A model generated the notes under the pieces. The model was not told the origin of the DNA. It was given only the letters and a program-made list of their open reading frames with translations, and did no database searches. From assembly GCA_020809705.1 (NCBI GenBank), contig CP085828.1, forward strand, positions 2,418,001 through 2,482,000: a stretch of DNA of 64,000 nucleotides, written 5' to 3'. Every line of letters starts with the position of its first letter. The first letter of the stretch is position 1. This document shows, in pieces, positions 11,894 through 23,212 of this stretch. The stretch is from Calonectria ilicicola. Its lineage: Eukaryota; Ascomycota; Sordariomycetes; Hypocreales; Nectriaceae. A program made the translations under genes and the position numbers.

Positions 11894-13432
11894 GGGTTGC
11901 TGTAGCGTCGTCGGAGGTGTTGGTGAATCAAGAAGGGAGGGATCAAGGCTGGTTTGGAATTGCAACCCACCGTCCGCCCCTCCACTTGTTGACTCACCTA
12001 CTTTGGCGTATGCACAATGCACAAACCTCGCCATGCTGCTACCAAGGGGAGGCCAGCTCGATCCAGGAGGTGATCGACTCGTGATGTGCGCAAACTTTCG
12101 AGGGCGGAATTCCTAGGCGACATCCTTCGGAGCATCGCTCGCACGGCTGGTCGGCTGGCGGTGACGATTGAAGATGGGGTCCACTCGTTCGATTAGTGCT
12201 GAATGCAAAATGTCCTCGTCGGGCACGATGCGGTGCTTCCTGAGCAATCAAACCCTGGCATGAGGGCAAGTCGTGCAGAGCGGCTCCCCGGCCCCCGGCT
12301 TTCGATGACGGCGCGAGGTCCCCACGTCGTGCACCCGAGGCCTGCAAGGTTGTCCTGCAAGGTTTGCATACATGCATCACAGAAGCGTAAAAATTGATTG
12401 GCCATCGTGACCAACTCTGGCGCGGGTGTTTTGTGGCTTGTGCACACCTGGGATCGATTTTGAGGTGGATCTATGCCTCTATCCAGTATTGAGGCGAAGC
12501 GACTGGCCATGATTGGCACGCTCTAGCCAGCTAGCGATCCGCTACCTGGGATGAAATTTCGAACAAGGTGGTGTAAGCCGGAGCCGACAACGGGCTTGCA
12601 GGCCTTTGTGCCTTCATGCCCAGCCATGACTCTCGTCAACATGAACCTCGACAACTGCATCGTCTTTGCCCACCTGGGGAAAGCCTATGTGGGCTCTGCA
12701 AGTGCCCTGCTGCCATGGTGATGCAAAGGCCCTTGATGCCCGGCCAGACTTGCCTCTGCTGTCTGGTCGCAGCAATCCACCTTGCTCAAGTGCCAGTCCA
12801 GACATGCCCAGATCGGCCCACCGCACATGCGTGTGCGCTTTCGTCTCACGACAAAAGCACCCATTCCAGAGGCCGAGACCGAGCCGTTGGCCACAGAACC
12901 CTGACACACCAGTCCGGACAGACACTTTGCTGTGTCGAAACAACAAGTCGTCATCACCCGCTTGAAACATCGAATGCGGCTCCGGGACGAAGCGTTTAGA
13001 GTACAATCGGGTCTGCCCCTCTGGACGTCATGGATGTCTTGGAACAAGAAGCAATTGCCTAGCAGGGACGCACACCCCCCCAATGCCACCACTCATGAAG
13101 CTCGTCGCAATTGTGCCTGTGTCGAGCAGGGTCGAACCAGCGCCCGAAGACCGGATGCGTCCAGCACTAGACCCCGTTGGGTCGGTGCCGCCGTTGCAAC
13201 GTTAGTTCGCGGCTTCTCATGGTGCGAGTCTGTGCGCCCGCGCATCTGCATCGTGTGCAACTCAGCACGTTCCCCTCGAACCTCCGAAATTCCTCCATTG
13301 CCATCCTCCCCCTCCTTCCACTGCTCTTGGTGTTTTCCCCCCGCCCCTCCCGCCCCCTTTCCATTGCCTTCTGCACTGCTCCCTTTTCCCTGCCATCTCA
13401 TTTCTTACAGAAACATCCTTTTTTTGATCGAC

Positions 13433-13449
13433 ACACAACCCTGTTGTGT
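13433..13449. other. Short perfect hairpin
   Basis: ACACAAC-CCT-GTTGTGT: 7-bp arms with a 3-nt loop, just downstream of the pyrimidine-rich block and followed by an A/G-rich stretch. No gene can be assigned to it. Confidence 0.35.
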
Positions 13450-15669
13450 AGGAAACCAGGGCTGGTTGGTACTCAAAATAAGATGCAAGCGAGAAGGAAA
13501 GAGAAAAAAAAAAGTGTAAAGCCAAAACGCAAATCGTATCTCTGACCCATGCTCGTCGAGCAGGCATCTCATCCTGACCGGAACCCACCCCCTAGTCTTC
13601 GACACCCGGTATGAACGCTCATCGGTCCATGAAAGTCCATTTCATGGCGCAGCTGGGCCTCGTTTTCTACCTTTCCTCTAGTCCTAGCTTATTGTCACCG
13701 CCGGGCCTTCAAACCTCCGGACACACAACTACGAGGCGACACCACCAATCGAATGCCCACCCAACCGCCACTTTGCCATTGATACTACCTGAGGGCAGTG
13801 TCGGCTTTAGCGACAACTACAGCCATTGGGTCGTCTGTTTCAGCCTTTGTCTGGGGATAGAGGATAAAATATGACCACCTTGTAGTTCCACCATGCCTTC
13901 TTCAGTGCTGAAGGAGCCCTCGTGCCTGCGAGATGGGATGGCCATGACTCGACCCACCATTACCCCTCGGTGCCCCATCATCAATGCATTTATTGAAGCT
14001 CACTAACCGGGGCTTGCGCTAGCTCCCGTCTTGAAGTTTGGGGCCAACGAGGATCAGCCACAACTTGTGGAGACATTTCAACAACACACCATCCGCGCGG
14101 CTGGCACTCGCGTTTGGTCCATTGCCTGTCCATCCACCAAATAAATTGTTTTCCCACTTGCCGGCTTAGCCCTTTGGTTCCATTCCGGTTGCAACATTGA
14201 AATGGGGTAATGTTTCAATATTCAACATGAGAGCTGGCCCCCTTACTCAGTGTGATTTTGAGCTGCATCATGTAGCACTTGGCAACGGTTCCAGATAAGG
14301 CCAGGAAACCAACTCTTGATTTGAGCCGCAATTAGCTCGCGTGCCTGTCGCCTGACATATTCCGACTTTCGGCCTCGCTGCAAATTTCCACCACAGTTAT
14401 TTATTACCAACAAGTGGATCAAGAGTGGTGGCGCATAAGCTATGGGCTAGCCGGATAGACAAGATGGTTCGTTTCCCGCCACTAATCCGCTCGTAGCGAT
14501 TGGTGGATGCATTAGTCGATTTGAGACCAACACCGGACCTCGCAATCGCATCAGTCCTGAATGCATATATATGTATGTACGATATGCATAGATACCAGCA
14601 AACTTCCTTGGCTATTGGATCGTCTCGGTTTTTAATTACTAACCTCATAGCCCTTTGGGCAAGAAACAGGGCTCGCTGCAGTCTTGTTGAGATGCACGGA
14701 TCACGACATTGCAAGCTCTGCAAATTATCCAGTCAGAGACTCGGTGGCTCACTTTCAATGAAACGCTGACCTCGATCTTGTGAAAGCACATTCCATGGCA
14801 TCCGGGCAACGATTGCAACCAAGTACTGTAACTTGCAAACTCCCCGAGGTCCCCGCACATCCAGCATTATGCCCCTGTCCCATGCTTCAGCAATACCGGG
14901 TTTCCCCTTCTTCCATTGGCGTTGTTATCTCTTATCGGACTACCTTCCTATCGCTAGAGCTCTCACCGGGTCTTCCCGCCCTTAAACTTGAACACAGGGT
15001 CTGAATACCATCGATATAAACAATAAAATATGCTTTTGCGGGAAATGTATTTTCCAGACGACTCTAGGCCGTGAAATTTCAACTAGGCAGACGAGTTTCT
15101 CGGGAAAATCGATGCCGGGCGTGCAACATGATCCTATGTCGCCTGACCATTATCCGAGGTTGGAAAGCCTGATATCACAAGCGCTTGAAACGTCGATTTG
15201 GATACCAACTGCAACCCAAACGATTCGTAACCTGCATATGCATTCTAAGATGATTTCACAATCCATAAATCCGATTGTTCAGCTGAAGTTTCATCGTACC
15301 CCGCAAGGTACCTTTCTTGCAAGCCTTGACATACAATGCTGCGCCTCATCATCAATCTATCCCCAACCGATGCCTCTATGAACTTTAGCTTTGACATGTG
15401 CTTGCGAACCATTGCCTATCAATTCTGAGCATTGCGCGGCCAAGGTCCGTGACAACGGATGACGTGCCAACTGGAATATTAATCTGGAAATAGTGGGAAA
15501 ACTAGATATGACCGTGCGTATATGTTTGTTTGTTTGTTTACATCGTCTACTGCTCGTTTTTTTACCCTTATCGCAAAGCGATCCGGTCTTAGATGTCAAC
15601 CCTGATTATGAGTTCATCACGCAATCGTCCATGCTAAAAACACCATCTAATCTTCAGCTTCGGTTGCCT

Positions 15670-16428
15670 TTACTCGACACCCATCTCCTTCAACAACACT
15701 TTGTACTTCTCTACTTCTTGTATCATCTCACCCTCCGTCCGCGGGTGCCGGTCCTCATCGTCTACTCTCGGCAAGCCACCGCCTGGTTCTGGTCGCCGTT
15801 GCAACATTTCACGATCCCACAGCGCTCCGCCGACGTTACCCGCCTCACCCGCCATCTTCACATACACAGCATCGGGTGCCCCGAGGTCCCCCGTCTGCCG
15901 CGGGATGACATGCACGTGCACGTGCGGCACCGTCTGACCCGCCGCGGCGCCGTCCTGCACCGCAACTGAGAAGCTACCGGCCTCGGGTTCCGGAGACGGG
16001 AAGTATGCGCGCGCCAGAAGCCGCTGCATGAGCTGCACCGTTGTGAACAGGTCGGCTGTTTCCTCAGCTGTCAGGTCTGTGAGGCGCCGATGCGGTGCAA
16101 GGGGACAGACGAGGATGTGCCCGGGAATGAGGGGTTTGAGATTGACGAGGGCAAATGAGTGGGGGGTTGTGAGGAAGACCTATTAAAACGCTTAGCAATA
16201 TTCGAAGATATGGTGGCAATGGCTAATTGAGATATCATCTCCATGAATATGGAGGATTGACGACGTAGTGAACCACCTGAATGGACTCAAGAACCCTCCA
16301 AAAAAAAAACTTGAAATAAACTACGACTCTTCTTCTTCAAGAAATAAACACGCGCATCGACTCACTTGTTTCGTCACCTCAAACGGCCCGAACTTGATCG
16401 TCTTCCCGCCTGTACCTGTAGAAGTCAT
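15670..16428 (-). CDS. HNT2: Fhit-type HIT hydrolase (diadenosine polyphosphate hydrolase)
   Basis: A 190-aa histidine-triad enzyme that cleaves Ap3A/Ap4A-type dinucleotides. Exon 1 is 16428-16366 (21 codons), exon 2 is 16179-15670; the intron is unusually long for this window (186 nt). The fold begins with IKFGPFEVTKQVFLTTPHS, then FALVNLKPLIPGHILVCPL. The catalytic triad motif HVHVHVIPR is at about residues 115-123, followed by the variable loop and C-terminal helix seen in Fhit/yeast Hnt2. The VTKQVF junction across the splice matches the family, which supports the exon model. It is one of two HIT-superfamily genes in the window (the other is DcpS at 30-31 kb); both act on 5'-5' linked nucleotides, but the genes are 14 kb apart and unlinked in layout. 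Confidence 0.9.
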
Positions 16429-16933
16429 GATGCCTCTGATGATGCGACTCGTGGCAAAAGATCTGAACACACCAGTCCGCAATGCAAACATACTCCTACA
16501 ACGCCGATCAGAGAGTTTGTGGGAAGGGGCCGGCTCTACTTCCGACCACCGATTGCGTGCAATTGGGTCACGGGCGAGAGCTTGCGTGGTGGCAGGTGTG
16601 GCTAGTCGTGGTTATGATGATGCAGCTGTGTAATTTCCAGTAGGGAAGCTGATGTCATGTGTCGCGTTGAACTGAAGGTCCCTCAGCCCCACCCAGCGAA
16701 GATGGTGGGCTCAAAACACTTGAGACAATGTCCAATTTCCCCTCGACCAAAGAAATCTTGACAGGCCTGGTCTTACACATTGATAACAGAGAATTAATTT
16801 CTTCCATTTACTCCACGAAATCATAACGAAGGTATTTAAAAATATGGCCTCTACTAAATCGCAAATGAAGGATATCAAACCAACTCCAGCCGCCACAAAT
16901 CCTCTGACCTTAAGACTGTCCGCCCTAGGGTTT
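16429..16933. other. HIT gene promoter / MFS 3' flank
   Basis: 505 bp between the ATG of the HIT gene and the stop of the upstream minus-strand transporter gene. AT-rich toward 16933. Nothing else seen. Confidence 0.5.
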
Positions 16934-18842
16934 CTACTGAAAACGAACTTGATCTTCTTCAATAATGGCAGCCTGCGCAGGATCCAAGTTTGGATTTAAT
17001 GGCTCTCGTTCTTCCTCAGACTCCCCCTCCCAATGGACTACAAAGTTAGTCAGCATGCTCATCAGGGAATCTCAAGTCACAGTGAAGTACTTACCATGAG
17101 GTCTCACAACGAACGCGGCTGCAAGGGCTAGGGCGAATATGGTTCCTAGAAGAACAAAGATGGCCTGGGGGAAAATCCCCACCGTCGCGGCATACAGTCC
17201 GTTGAACAGTAGAGGGCCCAGCACTCGAGCCAGAGCATGAAGCATACCGATTGCGCCCAAAAGCTGGCCAACACGCTCCGCCGGCACATGCTTGGTGATA
17301 ATGGCTTGGCTTGTTGCACCGCCAAGCCCACCAAACGAAGTAATCATACCAGATGCGAAGAATAGCTTGTCTGAGCGTGCCAGCAGGTAACCAATGGAAC
17401 CCAAGACATCAGAAAGAAGAGCAAACCGAAGCACCCAAATGTCAAGGGGATCCGCTCCTACTTGCTTAGGTGTTATTCCAGCAGCCCTTTGGCGGGCATG
17501 GTAGCGGGTGCGACCGAAGTAATTCACGATGGGGAAAATGCCCATAAGCACAAACACGCGAACCAGAGACAAGGCCGACACGAACTTCGAGCTCTCCAAG
17601 GTACCCCAACCAAAGGTGTATCCACTGTATAAAATAATGACGGCGCCTGCAGCCATGGCAGATCCAAGAATTATAACATCGTCCAGAGCCAAAGCTACGA
17701 GATTGCGGCGAAGAGCAGGCGAGGTACCTGGGCCAGTAGGCCAGAGGATCTTGAGAGGCTCCAGAAAGTTGGCGTTCTTAAGCCCGGCAAACCACGAGGA
17801 TGGGATTTGAGATCGCAGGTCCTGTTCCTTTCTCCATGCTTCGCGGGCGGCGAGCTGTTTTCGTTTGGATAGGGATTCGGGGATAACAAAGCCGACAAAC
17901 AAAATGAAGAATATGTGGCACCCAACCACTATGTAGAACAGCGTGACAAGACTGCCTGTCCATTTAACAATGTAGCCACCGAGGAGAGGCCCGAACGCTA
18001 AGCCTGCAAATAGGCACGCGTGCATATAGCCTAACTTCACTGCGCGTTCCGAAGGATGGGTACAGTCACTCGCATACGACTGGCTCATGACGTTGCCTGC
18101 CGTAAACGAGCCTGTCATGCCCTCAAATACGCTCCCCAAAATCAACCATCTGTAGTTGATAATGTCTGGGTATTGAGCGGCGAGGACAGTGGTGAGCTCT
18201 GAAAGAACCCCACCAACCGAGGCAAAAGCCATGAGCCGCGTGCGGCCATATCTGTCCGACAGATGACCGATGCGCGGTGCAACAATTGCGCTTAGGATGC
18301 CAATGACGAGGTTGAGCACCAACATAAACGTAGATACATTCCTCTGCACCTCAGGAATTTTACACTGTGGGTTTTCAGCCCCCGGCAACACAGGAGCGAA
18401 AGATGCATCCGGATCCTGAAGCTGCTGGTCGGCAAAGTATTGTTTACAGACGAGTCCAAGAATCCTATGTCCAGTCCAGTGGTCAGCAAACACAAGGAGT
18501 GTGTACGGAGCGCAACCTGATTGAGGAAGGCTCACAGATTTAGTCGCGGAACAAGAATGCCCCCAAATGCGAGAGTGAAGACGGAATATGGCATAAGCAG
18601 CCAAAAGACCTGGGGCGAAAGGTTTGAAGTCAGAACTGAAGACTCGATTGAGTTTCGGTATTGGACGGGAGGCGTACCGAAGGCCTCTGCCACCAGGGCA
18701 GACCCTCAAAGTCTTTCAGCCCATCCCAATCTTTATTTATTCCATCAATAGTCTGCTCGGTCCGAGACTCATGGTTTTCAGTGTCATCCAATAGTCGCGT
18801 CGACTCGTTGACCACCATCGAGGGGCCGCTAGCTGTCACCAT
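16934..18842 (-). CDS. MFS transporter (HIAT1/TetA-like family)
   Basis: A 570-aa membrane transporter. Exons are 18842-18678, 18609-18536, 18464-17095 and 17037-16934; all phases agree. The N-terminal 55 residues are hydrophilic (NESTRLLDD, EGLPWWQRPS). TM1 spans the exon 2 region (VFWLLMPYSVFTLAFGGILVP). A loop with FAPVLPGAENPQC follows, then the MFS signature GHLSDRYGRTRLMAF. The N-terminal half continues to GYIVKWTGSLVTLFYIV, followed by a charged central loop (SKRKQLAAREAWRKEQ) and the second six-helix half. The last exon adds an acidic tail ending with EEDQVRFQ; without this splice the frame would stop soon after 17095. Fungal relatives are annotated as HIAT1/tetracycline-efflux-like with unknown substrate. 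A GTG further upstream extends the frame, but the ATG at 18842 is preferred. Confidence 0.85.
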
Positions 18843-20527
18843 GTTGCGCGCGCGCAAGGTTGGCCCAATGTTTGCGCACACAGCGCTATACCTAGTCTTT
18901 CAAGCTAGGTGGGCAAATAGCATGCGTGGAGGGGATGCGCTCGTAAAGATCGGTTCGTCGGGTGGTAAGAGGCTATCGCATCGCAGTTGAGGCAGTGTCG
19001 GAAAGTCGCAATTAGACGCTATTATGATCAAATACCGAGAGTCCAACAAGAGTGCCGCGGGCCATGTCTCGAGGGGGGGCGCGAGGGTGGGTTCGAGGGC
19101 AAGACTATGGGAGCGAAAACAAGCAAAAGGAACAAGTCAGGATTATTAATAGGTCAAATGGGAGGTGCGTGGGATCCATGATGAGTGTTATCGTTAAGCA
19201 ATGCTGATGGTGGAGTCTAGTCAACCTGAACCATGCCAAGTGCGACGACGTGGGCAACTAGAATCCCTGCCGAAGTTGGGGTTCCGAGTCCCCCGCTCTT
19301 CCGAAGTCCGTTTGCAATGCTAGGATATCGTGTTGATTGATAACACCAATCACCCCGTCAGGGCAGCGAGTGATGATCGATCTTACGCTGAAGTAGAGCG
19401 TGGGGAGCGTCCAAAATGGAGACCAACCAACTCGTCGCGTTCCATCCTCGAATCCAAACATGCACAGCCCAAGTGTGGATGCTCTGCCAACTGTGCAGCG
19501 GCAGTGAGACTGTTTCGGCGAGCAAGTGGATGACGCAGACAACTACGCCGCTTCCCGAAGCAGCACAACGGTTGGCTCTTTCAGCGCAGCAACTATCAAG
19601 ATGCATGATAAGCATGTACGAAGGAAGGCAATTGTTCAGCTAGACTGGAATGGCTGGCAGCGTCAACCCTTGCAACGTCGCCAGGTCGGCCTTCGGCACT
19701 TTGGTCAAGCCGCCCCCTTGGCCCACCCGACTGCCGCGCGGGACGGAGTTTGGTTGAATTTGTAAGTTCGACGCCATCATACATTGAATAGTTGTAACCG
19801 GGTTGCATCCGCTCACGTTTGAGATGTGTGTGCGATGCCTTTCTCGGGCTAGCTAGATAAACTATGATTCTAGAGCTGCACCATGTGAGTGTGTCGGGGC
19901 GTCGAATCGGTAGCTACTTGGTAAACCAAACCCCAGACGCTTCATGAGCAAAAATGCCAAAGGGGAAAGGAAATTATGTGACATCTCAAGTTGAGAATAA
20001 GCGTAATCACAGGGGAAATAAAACAATAAAAGAAAAGACCGAAGCAATTTTTCCAGTCCAAACCAATGTCTTACATTCCCATGTGCAATGCAATCCCTGA
20101 AAGCTTGTCGCCCCCTCTACTTTTTCCCACCATATCCCAGGTGCCTGGTAAATAAATAGCCATTATCTACATAGACCAAAAAGAGTAAGATAATCTTTAT
20201 TATTATTTTTTAATTCATATATTCATTTATTGATTAGCTATGAACCCGATGTTGAGAGTTATCCAAAATGAAGTAGTCATAGGGTGCATTGCATCGCAAT
20301 GATGTAAATTGCCATTTTGGGTAAGCGTATGTCGTGTCGTCGCGATTGCTCTCCACCCAATCACAAGTCTTTTTCGCATGACTCAGCAAATGTCACCTTG
20401 AGCTATGCGCGCAACTCCTTGCTTTGGCCTGGCATATTTTCACGAAGGCGTGTTAGCAGCCTAGGAAAGGCTTCAATCGCCATCGCACTTTCAACCACGA
20501 CAGCGCGCCCCCCATACCGCCGCCACG
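18843..20527. other. Divergent promoter region (MFS / CEF1)
   Basis: About 1.7 kb between two outward-facing genes. It turns AT-rich at about 20150-20260. Short overlapping open frames at 19260-19800 give no recognisable protein and lack a consistent reading frame across them. Confidence 0.5.
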
Positions 20528-22916
20528 ATGCCCGTCGTCAAGGGAGGAGTTTGGACCAACATTGAGGATGAAATCCTCAAGGCGTCAGTCTCCAAGTATG
20601 GTCTGAATCAATGGGCGCGTGTCTCATCGCTGCTGGCTCGAAAGACGCCCAAGCAGTGCAAGGCGCGATGGAACGAATGGCTCGACCCCAGCATCAAGAA
20701 GATCGAATGGAGCAGAGAGGAAGATGAGAAGCTTCTGCATCTGGCTAAGATTATGCCCACTCAGTGGCGCACCATCGCTCCCATTGTTGGCCGAACCGCG
20801 AACCAGTGTCTTGAGCGATACCAGAAGCTCCTCGATGAGGCTGAAGCACGAGAATCTACTCTTGGGCTCACTGGCCCCGAAGGCGGCGAGACGCAAGCCC
20901 CCAGCGCCGACGACGTGAGACGACTGCGACCCGGCGAGCTCGATCCCGACCCTGAAACCAAACCTGCGAGACCCGACACGATCGATCTTGATGAGGACGA
21001 AAAAGAAATGCTTAGCGAGGCTCGTGCCCGTCTGGCAAATACTCAGGGAAAGAAGGCAAAGCGAAAAGCACGAGAACGTCAGCAAGAGGAGTCGCGCCGT
21101 CTGGCTACTCTGCAGAAACGCAGAGAGCTTAAGACGGCCGGTATCAACATCAAAGTGACCACAAGGAAGAAGGGGGAGATGGATTACAATGCCGACATTC
21201 CTTTTGAGAAGAAGGCCGCACCTGGATTTTATGACACGTCAGACGAATTGGTGCGCAACGAGCTTCAACGCGAGGCCTTTGACCCACGCAAACAGCAGCT
21301 CGCCAACAAGCGCAAGGGGGAAGGGGATGAGGACAACGATCGAAAGAGAAGGAAAAATGAAAAGGATAGTACATCGGAGTCGTACAAGGCTGCGCTGAAG
21401 GCGGGTCAACTACAAAAGATCCGAGAAGCAGAGCAAAGCAGCAAGCGACGCTCCTTAGTGCTCCCAGCGCCCCAAGTCAGCGAAGGAGAGCTTGAGGAGA
21501 TTGTCAAAATGGGTAAAATGGGCGAAGCTGCCAATATGCGGGCTAGGGAGAGCGAAAACGATGCCACCCGAGGTCTAGTCAGCACATATTCAACCATTAA
21601 CTCGAATGCGCCTATCCGAACACCCAAGGCCCCTGAGCAAGAGGATCATATTGCCAACGAAATTCGCAATATCCGGGCTTTGAATGACACTCAATCAGCA
21701 TTGCTAGGAGGAGAAAACACACCACTTCACGAAGGAGCCGCCTCAACTGGTTTCCAAGGAATCACGCCTCGAAAGAACGTTGTGTCAACGCCCAATCCTA
21801 TGGCTACGCCACTGAGGGGACCCAACGGCGTGGGTACGGGACCTGGGCAGACTCCTATGCGAACGCCTCGAGACACCTTTGCCTTGAACCAGGATGACGG
21901 CATGTCAATGACTGGAGCTACACCGCGGGGCCTTAAGATGCGAAACATGGCGATTCGGGGCCAGCTGCGGGCCGGTCTCGCCTCCCTTCCAAAGCCAAAA
22001 GATACAGAATGGGAGTTTGATATCCCTGACGAGCAAAAGGAATCAGCTCAAGCCGAGGATTTCGTCGAAGAGGACGCCGAGGAGCGTGATCGCCGAGAGC
22101 GGGAGAGGAGAGAGGCTGAAGAGGCCCTCGAGTTCAGGCGGCGAACCCAAGTCATGCAGCGCAGTCTCCCACGACCGACGGTTGTGGATCTACCTACGCT
22201 ATTAAAGCAAGCTGGGGAGTTGGTGGACACAGCGGAAGCACTCATTGCCAAGGAGACGGCAGTCCTCATGGCGAACGACGCCGTGAAGTACCCTCTTGCT
22301 GGCGTCAAACTCAAGGGAACACCTCCAGCCCTGTCACATATTGACGACAACTCTCTTGCAGAGGCTCGCCTTTTGATCATGTCGGAAACCAAGCCTCTTC
22401 CCAGTTTTGAGGACATTCAGACTGCTTTCGAAGCGCGTGCAAGCAGCTCCCTACTCCTAGGCCTAGGTTGCTACAATGACGACGAAGAGGAAGAGGGAGT
22501 AGCTATGAAGGTTGCTTTTGATGTAAGTTTACACATGTACTCCATACCAACGATGGATCTCAACAATACTAATTCGCAAACAGTCTCTTCAAGATGCAAT
22601 CATGGCGTCAGCCGAGCAAGGGGCCAAGCTGGAAAAGAAGTTGTCCCTTCACATGGGTGGCTACCAGAAGCGACAAAAGTTGCTCAAAGACAAGGTTGGA
22701 GGTGCCGCAGAGGCCCTCGAGAAGGCCGTCATTGCTCTCAGCGGCTTCAGAACGCTGGCAATCTCCGAAGAGGTGGCCATCGACCGCCGTTTGAACGCTC
22801 TGCGCGACGAAGTGGGCTTTATCAACCGACGAGAGAGAGAAGCACAGGAGGAATACAGGAAGGCCAAGGAAGAGCTGGCTGCTCTGCAGGCGGGTGGCGT
22901 GAATGGATTTCATTAA
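20528..22916 (+). CDS. CEF1: Pre-mRNA splicing factor Cef1/Cdc5
   Basis: Core component of the Prp19/NineTeen complex, which stabilises the activated spliceosome. The protein is 775 aa from exon 1 (20528-22522) and exon 2 (22584-22916), split by one 61-nt intron after AMKVAFD. Two Myb repeats sit at the N-terminus: [18 protein letters not shown] with WARVSSLL, then [15 protein letters not shown] with [21 protein letters not shown] (about residues 8-107). A conserved charged linker follows ([42 protein letters not shown]), then a TP-rich middle with several TP phospho-like motifs ([17 protein letters not shown]). A C-terminal coiled coil binds Prp19 in homologues. Length matches the family (750-800 aa). 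The alternative of reading into the intron adds unrelated residues and is rejected. Confidence 0.95.
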
Positions 22917-23132
22917 TTACGGAAAAACGCATGTATAATAACCACGGCGGTCAAAGGCAGCACCCGAGGAGTTCATTTTGTTTGATGTCAAACCAACAAT
23001 CTTATCAATTAACAATTTGATCTATGTGCTACGCGATACTGACTCATATTCACTTCCATTACTCTTGACTAGATTAGGGATCGTTGCACGTGCCATTATT
23101 TCCAACTTTTGATAACCTCGTCGTAACTCTAT

Positions 23133-23172
23133 ACACACACACACACACACACAAACTCACTCACACACACAT
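23133..23172. repeat. (AC)n microsatellite
   Basis: Ten uninterrupted AC units (23133-23152) followed by a broken continuation (AAACTCACTC then ACACACACA) in the 296-bp gap between the converging CEF1 and VBA-like genes. Likely length-variable between strains. Confidence 0.9.
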
Positions 23173-23212
23173 TTTTTATTCAGTCAGCAGCACATGCATG
23201 CATGTCATTCAT

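Larger units (their letters stand above)
11035..15669. other. 4.6 kb gene-free region upstream of the MFS gene
   Basis: Holds the promoter of the transporter (minus, start 11034) and the 3' flank of the HIT gene. It contains a purine-rich minisatellite (11805-11893), a strongly pyrimidine-rich block at about 13290-13400 that looks like a fungal promoter, and a short hairpin at 13433-13449. Overlapping open frames of 60-170 codons exist, but none encodes a recognisable protein. Confidence 0.55.

Noticed and set aside
11519..12034. Pro/Ser/Thr-rich 171-codon frame on the minus strand
   Set aside because: It is the translation of the purine-rich minisatellite; no domain, no splice support.
12614..13006. 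Overlapping open frames on both strands in a GC-rich stretch
   Set aside because: None shows a protein family or consistent codon pattern; GC-rich DNA yields such frames by chance.
13093..13200. tRNA-like B box (GGTTCGACCC on the minus strand)
   Set aside because: The five-base T stem does not pair and no anticodon or acceptor stem can be drawn.
15908..15930. Alternating GCACGTGCACGTG sequence, possible Z-DNA or E-box array
   Set aside because: These bases are the codons of the HVHVHV active-site motif of the HIT enzyme.
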